Source: an uncultured Porphyromonadaceae bacterium (GTDB lineage: Bacteria > Bacteroidota > Bacteroidia > Bacteroidales > Muribaculaceae). Taken from it: DNA of 6,094 nt. Shown here one piece after another: positions 1 to 5,154 of the stretch. The position numbers and the translations under genes are program-made. The stretch covers positions 1 through 6,094 of the forward strand of contig CAMWZE010000105.1 of assembly GCA_947178685.1 (NCBI GenBank). Direction: 5' to 3'. Under the pieces are notes generated by a model. The model worked only from the letters and a program-made list of their open reading frames with translations. It was not told the origin of the DNA and did no database searches. Every line of letters starts with the position of its first letter. Within the stretch, counting starts at the first letter, position 1.

Positions 1-2
1 AT

Positions 3-173
3 ATGCAGCCCAGCGTAATCTACATTTCCTGGAACAGGAATTGCCTCGTCTCTCCGGAAAAATCGCCGCTTGTCGCCGAATACTTCACGCCGCCGATTCA
101 ACCGGATACCGTCGTTAAGCGTTATTGTATTGAGAAACCATTTATTTTGGTTCACTCATCTATGACCATATAA
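3..173 (+). CDS. Possible 3' end of an upstream gene or small ORF, unrecognised
   Basis: This is an open frame of 56 codons ending in TAA at 171-173. It begins with an ATG at the window edge, but the frame could equally continue from upstream. I do not recognise the protein. The frame is favoured weakly because its third codon positions are rich in G and C, as in the next gene. Two rivals exist. A + frame from position 2 ends at a TAA at 116-118 and reads as a basic helical tail. A minus-strand frame with a GTG start near 155 runs off the left edge of the window. Only one of the three can be the main coding frame, and none shows a known motif. The sequence to the left of the window would decide. 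The following 38 bases before the next ATG are AT-rich with no clear terminator. Confidence 0.25.
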   Translation: MQPSVIYISWNRNCLVSPEKSPLVAEYFTPPIQPDTVVKRYCIEKPFILVHSSMTI

Positions 174-211
174 CAAAATCTACAAAATTATCTCATATAA
201 CCCAAAATATT

Positions 212-1732
212 ATGGATCTAAATGAAAAAGACCTTGAGGTCCTCACCGTGAAAGGTATCTCTCAGGAAAAATTGGCTGAAGAACTCGATATGCTCGCCAA
301 GGGTTTCCCCTATCTGAAAATAGAGGCTCCCGCCACTCCGGGCCATGGGATTTCCGTGCTCTCTCCTGAAATGGAGGAGCAGGCTACATCTCTCTGGAAC
401 GAATATCTCTCTAAAGGTGGCAAAGTCCTCAAGATGGTGCCCGCAAGTGGTGCCGCTTCCCGTATGTTCAAAGACCTGTTCTCTTTTGCCAACGGTAAGA
501 AAGACAAACCCGATACTCCTTTCATGAAAAAATTCTTTGAGGAGATCGAGGATTTCGCTTTCTTCGCTGAGCTCAACTTCGTTTGTCTCCAGCTCTACGG
601 ACTAAGCATTGATTCTCTCGTAAAAGAGAAACGCTATAAAGATGTTGTGAAGGCTCTTATCAATAAGGAGGGTCTCAACTACGGTCAGCTTCCCAAAGCT
701 CTTCTCAGATTCCACAAGGTGACAGGCTCAGCGCGCACTGCGATTGAAGAACATCTTGCAGAAGGCGCACAGTATGCTGCCGGTAAAGATGGCAAGGTAA
801 GAGTACACTTCACTGTCAGTGAAGACCACCTTCCTCTCGTCGCTATGAAATTCGAGGAGATGAAGGGTAAACTCGAACATGAGTATGGCGTAGAGTTCGA
901 GCTCTCCACAAGTGTGCAGAAACCATCCACCGACACAGTGGCTGCAAATCTTGACGGCACTCCTTATCGTGAGAATGGCGCCCTATTCTTCCGTCCGGGC
1001 GGGCATGGCGCGCTTATCGAGAATCTCAACGACCTTGATGCCGATGTGATTTTTATCAAGAACATCGACAATGTTGTGCCCGATTCCCGTCGTGCCGACA
1101 CTCTTAAGTATAAGAAGATTATCGGTGGTATTCTCGTAAGCCTCAAGCAGAAAGCCAACGAGTATTGCAAAATTCTCTCCGAGGGCGTTCCTTCTGACGA
1201 GAAATTGCAGGAGATGCTCAACTTCCTCCGCAAGAATCTCTGCATCACTCATGACAATGCCGACGAGATGGTGGCCACAGCCAAGGCAGAATATATATTC
1301 TCGAAACTCAACCGTCCTTTCCGTGTGTGTGGCATGGTGAAGAATGAAGGTGAGCCCGGTGGTGGCCCGTTCCTCGCTTATAATCCCGACGGCACTGTGA
1401 GCCCGCAGATTCTTGAATCAACTCAGATTGATCCCGATAACAAAGAGGCTCAAAAGATGCTCAAGGAGAGCACTCATTTCAATCCGGTTGATCTTGTGGT
1501 CAGCACAAAGAACTGGAAAGGTGAGAAATTCAATCTCCCTGAGTTTGTAGATAAAGCCACCGGCTTCATTTCGCAGAAAAGCCGTGAGGGTGTCGAGATT
1601 AAGGCGCTTGAGCTTCCCGGACTCTGGAACGGGGCTATGAGCGACTGGAACACCGTGCTCGTAGAAGTGCCTGTGTCAACCTTCAATCCCGTAAAGACCG
1701 TCAACGATCTTCTTCGTCCGGCTCATCAATAA
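212..1732 (+). CDS. DUF4301 family protein, possible nucleotidyltransferase-like enzyme
   Basis: This is a complete 506-residue gene whose full length and motifs match the DUF4301 family (common in Bacteroidetes, function unknown). There is no signal peptide or membrane segment, so it is probably cytosolic. Conserved blocks in order are a Gly/Ser/Arg loop VPASGAASRMFKDL (76-89), QKPSTDT (236-242), RPGGHGALIENLN (261-273), NIDNVVPD (284-291), CGMVKNEGEPGGGPF (373-387) and ALELPGLWNGAMSDWNT (465-481). The early glycine-rich loop, followed by PGGHG and then N-I-D-N after a hydrophobic strand, recalls UDP-sugar pyrophosphorylases (PGHGD, NxDN). A sugar-nucleotidyltransferase fold is therefore my inference, not an established function. 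The ATG at 212 follows an AT-rich stretch without a Shine-Dalgarno, as is usual in this phylum, and the N-terminus lines up with the family as I remember it. Probable terminators follow at 1762-1779 and 1792-1850, so it is likely not co-transcribed with the porin gene. Confidence 0.9.
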   Translation: MDLNEKDLEVLTVKGISQEKLAEELDMLAKGFPYLKIEAPATPGHGISVLSPEMEEQATSLWNEYLSKGGKVLKMVPASGAASRMFKDLFSFANGKKDKPDTPFMKKFFEEIEDFAFFAELNFVCLQLYGLSIDSLVKEKRYKDVVKALINKEGLNYGQLPKALLRFHKVTGSARTAIEEHLAEGAQYAAGKDGKVRVHFTVSEDHLPLVAMKFEEMKGKLEHEYGVEFELSTSVQKPSTDTVAANLDGTPYRENGALFFRPGGHGALIENLNDLDADVIFIKNIDNVVPDSRRADTLKYKKIIGGILVSLKQKANEYCKILSEGVPSDEKLQEMLNFLRKNLCITHDNADEMVATAKAEYIFSKLNRPFRVCGMVKNEGEPGGGPFLAYNPDGTVSPQILESTQIDPDNKEAQKMLKESTHFNPVDLVVSTKNWKGEKFNLPEFVDKATGFISQKSREGVEIKALELPGLWNGAMSDWNTVLVEVPVSTFNPVKTVNDLLRPAHQ

Positions 1733-1761
1733 GCCTTAACCGGGATACATAATATAGGTGG

Positions 1762-1779
1762 TTGTCGGATTTCCGACAA
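1762..1779 (+). terminator. Short hairpin after the DUF4301 gene
   Basis: TTGTCGG (1762-1768) is the exact reverse complement of CCGACAA (1773-1779), leaving a four-base ATTT loop. It lies 30 bases after the DUF4301 stop codon. No T-run follows directly, so it may be a weak terminator, an mRNA 3'-end stabiliser, or an accessory to the larger hairpin just downstream. Confidence 0.45.
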
Positions 1780-1791
1780 AATCCACACTCT

Positions 1792-1850
1792 ATTTTGGGG
1801 ATTTATAGTGCTAACTTTTAAGCATATATAAATCCCCAAAATTATTTTTA
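1792..1850 (+). terminator. Long stem-loop with perfect 16-bp arms, probable bidirectional terminator
   Basis: ATTTTGGGGATTTATA (1792-1807) and its exact reverse complement (1827-1842) form a 16-bp stem around a 19-base interval. Inside it TGCT (1809-1812) can pair with AGCA (1821-1824). A T-rich stretch (TATTTTTA, 1843-1850) follows on the + strand, and the arm itself supplies T-rich sequence to the minus strand. This suits termination after the DUF4301 gene, possibly in both directions. Arms this perfect are longer than a terminator needs, so a small palindromic repeat element is the alternative. Confidence 0.6.
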
Positions 1851-1870
1851 AAATAAAACAACCATTTATG

Positions 1871-1912
1871 CAACAATCGTAATAATTTGGCGTTATAAAA
1901 TTACGATTATTG
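1871..1912. repeat. Imperfect inverted repeat in the intergenic region
   Basis: Positions 1871-1883 (CAACAATCGTAAT) pair with 1900-1912 at 12 of 13 bases, with one C/A mismatch, around a 16-base loop. No T-run follows. The loop contains a TTTG (1886-1889) that could be the -33 element of a promoter. The dyad could therefore be an operator for a dimeric regulator or simply a hairpin. No regulator family is implied by the sequence. Confidence 0.4.
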
Positions 1913-1918
1913 TATTTG
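1886..1918 (+). promoter_or_regulatory. Candidate Bacteroidetes-type promoter inside the intergenic region
   Basis: TTTG at 1886-1889 lies 21 bases before TGTATTTG at 1911-1918. The latter matches the Bacteroidetes -7 consensus TAnnTTTG at all but one fixed position (G for A), and the spacing falls within the expected 19-21 bases. Transcription would start near 1923-1925 and run into the terminator at 1958-1993. The motif is short, so chance occurrence in AT-rich DNA is a real possibility. Confidence 0.35.
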
Positions 1919-1923
1919 CACTG

Positions 1924-1993
1924 TGTTTTATTCATGGTATTAGAATTTAATGCTTGCGGAGAGTGGAGTTGTGAAACCCTGCTCTCCTTTTTT
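1924..1993 (+). ncRNA. Candidate small RNA of about 70 nt
   Basis: The stretch lies between a plausible promoter (1886-1918) and a canonical intrinsic terminator (1958-1993), in a gap with no convincing gene. The predicted product would be about 70 nucleotides, with an unstructured AU-rich 5' half and a GGAGAG/CTCTCC terminator stem. No known RNA family is recognised. The start point is inferred from the -7-like box and is approximate. It could instead be the leader or read-through product of an upstream transcript. A frame open across this stretch encodes nothing recognisable and spans the terminator. Confidence 0.3.
1958..1993 (+). terminator. Canonical intrinsic terminator upstream of the porin gene
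   Basis: GGAGAG (1958-1963) pairs with CTCTCC (1982-1987). G1965-G1966 can add pairs with C1978-C1979 inside, and six T residues (1988-1993) follow immediately. This is the most typical Rho-independent terminator in the window. It lies 70 bases before the porin start, so it would end upstream transcription or act as an attenuator if the porin mRNA started further upstream. Confidence 0.7.
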
Positions 1994-2051
1994 ATGCTCT
2001 TTTTTTTGGAAAAAAATCTTTCCTTATTCCGGTATTTCACTAATTATTTGC

Positions 2052-2059
2052 TAACTTCG
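2052..2059 (+). promoter_or_regulatory. Candidate -7 box directly before the porin start codon
   Basis: TAACTTCG matches the Bacteroidetes -7 consensus TAnnTTTG except for one base (C for T). It ends only four bases before the ATG at 2064, so a transcript from it would have almost no 5' leader. No good TTTG -33 element is seen at the expected distance (around 2027-2032). A strong A/T tract, T8-GG-A7 at 2000-2016, lies further upstream and might act as an UP-like or bent element. Confidence 0.4.
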
Positions 2060-2063
2060 CGCT

Positions 2064-4124
2064 ATGTTTGCAAAACGAGCATTTCTTTTATGCGCCGCAC
2101 TTCTCACTTGTGTGGCGGTCTTTTCACAGCCGAGACCGGGTAATCTGTCTCGGACGGGCGGTGACGGCCCGAAGTCTAAGCATGACCAGCTGGCAGAAGG
2201 TGCCGAAGTCAAACCAGACACTGTCAGACACGGAAGTGCCTGGACTCTTACGTTTCCTCTCGGCAGCCATGTTGAAAGCACTCTCGACACTGCTTCCTAC
2301 AATTTTCAACGAACCACTATCCCCACAATGGTGTCGGACGCTTATGCTGCTACCGGCACTATTGGTGCCGAAGGTATAAACCTGCTTTATTTCCAGCGCC
2401 CTCGAAGAGCCACTTTCTTTTTTCAAGATGCTCTCGATGCGTGGATCCCGGCATTCAAAAAACAGAAATTCTACAACGTATACGTTCCTACCACCATTCT
2501 GACATATCAGTTCGGTGGCAACGACTATACTCATAAAGACCGTCTGCAGATGGACTTTGCCGGCAACGTTAACCGACGCATAGGTGTAGGGGCAACTCTT
2601 GACTATAATTATTCCAAAGGTGCTTATGAAGCTCAGGCTGTAAAGGATTTCGCTTACAGCCTATCTACTTATTATTATGGCGACAGATATGAGCTTCAAG
2701 CATTCTACAATCACTTCAATTTCCTGAACAAGGAAAATGGTGGTATCACAGATGACCTGTACATCACTGATCCCGCACAACTTCAAGGTGGTGTCAGCAC
2801 TATCGATCCGAAGAGTATTCCGGTGCGCCTCACAGCCGCTCACTCCCGTGTAAATGGCGACGAGCTATTCATGACCCACGCCTATAAACTCGGGTTCTGG
2901 CGCGAGGTGCAGGTTAACGATACTCTCACAAGAGAGGAATATGTACCTGTCACTCGTATTATATATTCTCTCGACCTGCAACACAGACGACATATGTTTC
3001 GCAACGACAATGTCTCGCAGGCGAAAGAGTTCTGGGAGAATACATATCTCGACCCTACCCGCACACTCGATTATACATATCTCATTCAGATGACCAACTC
3101 ATTTGGAGTGGAGCTTATAGAGGGTTTCCAGAAATGGGCTAAATTCGGTCTCTCGGCATACATTTCCTATCAAACGCAAAGATTCCGTCAAGCTACTCAC
3201 TATTCCACCAGTGACCTTACTGACGAGGATATTGCAGAACTTACCCCTCTGCCTGACAACTTCTATGTGCCACCTACGTCTAACAGGAACCTTCTATGGG
3301 TGGGAGGACGTCTCCATAAAGATAAAGGCTCTATTCTAAAATATGCCGCAAGCGCGAAATTCGGTCTTGTCGGGGATGTGGTCGGTGATCTTGAAATTGA
3401 TGGTCATATCAACACTAAACTACCACTTTTCGGTGATTCCGTGGATTTTATTGCCAAAGGTGAGTTCCGCAACACCGCTCAGCCTTACCTGCTGCAAAAC
3501 TACATCTCCAATCACTTCGCTTGGAGAAATGATTTCGGCAAAACACGCACTTACCGCGTGGAAGGAGAGCTTACTATTCCATGGACTCGTACCTGTCTTA
3601 GTGCCGGCGTCGAGAATATCCAGAATCTTGTCTACTTCAACAGCAATTCTCTGCCCACACAGTTTGGCGGCAATGTTCAGGTTTTCTCTGCGAAAGTCAG
3701 TCAGATGCTCAAGCTCGGTATCCTCAACTGGAACAATACTGTATATTACCAGAAAACTTCCAATTCCTCAGTGCTGCCGTTGCCGGAGCTTACAGTCTAC
3801 TCCAATCTCTTCCTGAAATTCATTGCATTCAAAGTGCTCAAACTTCAGATCGGCATAGACTGCGACTACTATACACGTTACAACAGCGTGACTTATCAAC
3901 CGGCCACAATGTCGTTTCATGTGCAGGGAGATGATGTGATAAAGATCGGCAATTATCCTTTCTGCAATGCTTATATCAACGCACGCTTGTATAAAACTCG
4001 CTTCTATGTGTTATGGAGCCACGTCAATCAGGGATGGTTCTCTAAAGACAGTTTCATAATGCCCCACTATCCTTTCAATCCTCGAAAATTTGAGTTTGGC
4101 ATTTCAATAGATTTTGCCAATTAA
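2064..4124 (+). CDS. Putative porin, Bacteroidetes outer-membrane beta-barrel (Porin_10-like)
   Basis: This is a complete 686-residue protein, about the usual length for the Bacteroidetes 'putative porin' family (Pfam Porin_10, as I recall it). Residues 1-21 form a clear signal peptide: basic start, hydrophobic core, probable cleavage after VFS before QPRPG. This fixes the ATG at 2064. Residues 22-56 are a polar, Gly/Pro-rich linker. From about residue 80 the sequence alternates aromatic and polar residues, as in transmembrane beta strands, with family-like blocks around YFQRPRRATFFF (109-120), TILTYQFGGNDY (144-155), NVNRRIGVGATLDYNYSKG (168-186) and NKENGGITDDLYITDP (222-237). It ends in strand-like FEFGISIDFAN. 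The protein should sit in the outer membrane, presumably as a diffusion channel; its substrate is unknown. A binding-protein gene and a symporter gene follow in the same direction, which suggests a shared transport role. The stop codon forms the base of a long stem-loop. Confidence 0.85.
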   Translation: MFAKRAFLLCAALLTCVAVFSQPRPGNLSRTGGDGPKSKHDQLAEGAEVKPDTVRHGSAWTLTFPLGSHVESTLDTASYNFQRTTIPTMVSDAYAATGTIGAEGINLLYFQRPRRATFFFQDALDAWIPAFKKQKFYNVYVPTTILTYQFGGNDYTHKDRLQMDFAGNVNRRIGVGATLDYNYSKGAYEAQAVKDFAYSLSTYYYGDRYELQAFYNHFNFLNKENGGITDDLYITDPAQLQGGVSTIDPKSIPVRLTAAHSRVNGDELFMTHAYKLGFWREVQVNDTLTREEYVPVTRIIYSLDLQHRRHMFRNDNVSQAKEFWENTYLDPTRTLDYTYLIQMTNSFGVELIEGFQKWAKFGLSAYISYQTQRFRQATHYSTSDLTDEDIAELTPLPDNFYVPPTSNRNLLWVGGRLHKDKGSILKYAASAKFGLVGDVVGDLEIDGHINTKLPLFGDSVDFIAKGEFRNTAQPYLLQNYISNHFAWRNDFGKTRTYRVEGELTIPWTRTCLSAGVENIQNLVYFNSNSLPTQFGGNVQVFSAKVSQMLKLGILNWNNTVYYQKTSNSSVLPLPELTVYSNLFLKFIAFKVLKLQIGIDCDYYTRYNSVTYQPATMSFHVQGDDVIKIGNYPFCNAYINARLYKTRFYVLWSHVNQGWFSKDSFIMPHYPFNPRKFEFGISIDFAN

Positions 4125-4192
4125 GTATGTGTCATAAATATCGCCGAAGAGGGCGACAAGGAATATATTAATTCATTTGTGGCATATACTTA
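4122..4192 (+). other. Long nested stem-loop starting at the porin stop codon
   Basis: Positions 4122-4139 pair with 4175-4192 over 18 consecutive positions: 15 Watson-Crick pairs and three that become G-U wobbles in the + strand RNA (4129/4185, 4132/4182, 4135/4179). Within the loop, TCGCC (4141-4145) pairs with GGCGA (4152-4156) around a GAAGAG loop. The first three bases of the outer stem are the porin TAA. No T-run follows, so simple intrinsic termination is unlikely. A 3'-end stabiliser, a processing site that sets porin against downstream expression, or a small palindromic element are all possible. Confidence 0.6.
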
Positions 4193-4201
4193 AGTATTTC
4201 A

Positions 4202-4221
4202 CAGACTTAAACCAATGTCTG
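4202..4221 (+). other. Small hairpin just before the binding-protein start
   Basis: CAGAC (4202-4206) pairs with GTCTG (4217-4221) around a 10-base loop, ending seven bases before the ATG at 4229. It could influence ribosome access, but a five-base stem is easily found by chance. Confidence 0.25.
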
Positions 4222-4228
4222 AACCCTT

Positions 4229-5047
4229 ATGAGAAACTACAAAACGAAATATCGTCAGACGGCTCTCTATCTATTATTGTTAATAGGGGTGTTTTTCGTC
4301 ATGGGTATGACCAAAAGATGCAATATGCTCTCTCCCCTATCCTCTTTGCCGGAGGGACAAAGCAAAGGTGACACTATCGACGTGGCTATAGTTTATGGCC
4401 CGTTAAGCTATTACCTCTATGACGACACTCTCGGTGGTCTGAACTACGATCTGATCAACTTGATGTCGAAAGAAACGGGACGTCCCGTAAAACTTTGGCC
4501 TGTCACCGATCTTAACGATGCTCTCACATCTCTGCAGAAGAACAAATTCGATATGCTGGTATCTCTTCCGGCCGACTCGTCGGTGAAGAAACAGTTTCTT
4601 ACGACAAAGAGTGTTTTTCTCGATCGCATGGTATTGGTTCAATTACAGGATTCCATGGGTGTGACCAAAGTTAAGTCTCCACTCGATCTCGGAAAAGATA
4701 CGGTGTTTATCGAAAAAGGATCGCCGGCTGCCTTACGTTTATCTAATCTTTCGGAAGAGACAGCAAATCCGATTCCGGTGAAACAGGTGAACCTATCGGA
4801 AGAATACTTATGTATGAAAGTGGCAATCGGAGAATTTCCACTTGCTGTGGTCAACGAGAAGACTGCAAAAAGGATGAAAGAACAATATCCTCACCTCTCC
4901 TTTGAAAATCCCGTCAGCTTTTCGCAATTCCAGGTATGGCTAATTCCCCATAACGATTCCACTCTTTTGGAACTTACCGACAAATGGCTTGACTCCTGCC
5001 TAAACTCTCCGATCTATCATGACCTCCTTCGCAGATATGATCCGTGA
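4229..5047 (+). CDS. Membrane-anchored solute-binding protein (SBP_bac_3-like, MltF N-domain type)
   Basis: This is a complete 272-residue protein. One hydrophobic segment (about 12-27) follows a basic N-terminus and has no convincing lipobox or cleavage site, so it is probably an inner-membrane anchor with the rest in the periplasm. Residues 50-272 follow the family 3 extracellular solute-binding pattern: first strand DVAIVYG (51-57), GGLNYDLINLMSKETG (69-84), SLQKNKFDMLVSL (101-113), KSVFLDRMVLVQ (127-138), the hinge-like VKSPLDLGKDTVFIEKGS (148-165) and AIGEFPLAVVNE (199-210). The closing WLDSCLNSPIYHDLLRRY resembles the end of the binding domain in MltF. No transglycosylase domain follows, so it is not a lytic enzyme. 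The ligand arginine usual in this family appears to be Lys120. An in-frame TGA at 4220-4222 makes ATG 4229 the first possible ATG start. A symporter gene begins 107 bases downstream with no clear terminator between, so the two may be co-transcribed. The ligand is unknown. Confidence 0.8.
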   Translation: MRNYKTKYRQTALYLLLLIGVFFVMGMTKRCNMLSPLSSLPEGQSKGDTIDVAIVYGPLSYYLYDDTLGGLNYDLINLMSKETGRPVKLWPVTDLNDALTSLQKNKFDMLVSLPADSSVKKQFLTTKSVFLDRMVLVQLQDSMGVTKVKSPLDLGKDTVFIEKGSPAALRLSNLSEETANPIPVKQVNLSEEYLCMKVAIGEFPLAVVNEKTAKRMKEQYPHLSFENPVSFSQFQVWLIPHNDSTLLELTDKWLDSCLNSPIYHDLLRRYDP

Positions 5048-5114
5048 GTAAGCCAATTCAATAAGTAGCTGCGGATAATTAATATATAAACATTTTACCC
5101 TAAAACATCTTGAC

Positions 5115-5142
5115 TTATAAACTATAAACTATAAACCTTAAA
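5115..5142. repeat. Seven-base tandem repeat in the leader of the symporter gene
   Basis: Four consecutive 7-base units (TTATAAA, CTATAAA, CTATAAA, CCTTAAA) end 12 bases before the symporter ATG. The middle two are identical and the outer two differ by one or two bases. The A-rich stretch may help ribosome loading, since no Shine-Dalgarno is present. Slipped-strand changes in copy number would alter spacing rather than a reading frame. Confidence 0.5.
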
Positions 5143-5154
5143 CCACATTCAACC

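Noticed and set aside
143..150. TATTTTGG as a -7 box for the DUF4301 gene
   Set aside because: It matches TAnnTTTG except at one position, but no TTTG lies at the proper distance upstream, so the evidence is too thin to call a promoter.
1726..2040. A 104-codon minus-strand frame covering the structured intergenic gap
   Set aside because: It is composed largely of the hairpin arms and A/T tracts, is very rich in Lys, Asn and Ile, and contains no motif; the palindromes explain the region better.
1910..2143. A 77-codon + frame crossing the intergenic region into the porin start
   Set aside because: It runs through the intrinsic terminator at 1958-1993 and overlaps the porin signal peptide in another frame; it has no recognisable motif.
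2124..2534. Minus-strand open frame of 136 codons inside the porin gene
   Set aside because: It lies wholly antisense to a well-supported porin gene, has no recognisable domain and is explained by codon symmetry.
3343..3816. A + frame of 157 codons in a second frame within the porin gene
   Set aside because: It overlaps the strand-rich barrel frame throughout; its composition (many Ser, Leu and Cys) is typical of a shifted shadow frame.
4307..4321. Lipoprotein signal at the cysteine (residue 31) of the binding protein
   Set aside because: The preceding residues TKR do not fit a lipobox, and they follow rather than close the hydrophobic segment; an uncleaved anchor fits better.
5115..5142. 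Tandem repeats as a CRISPR array
   Set aside because: The units are seven bases long and directly adjacent without spacers.
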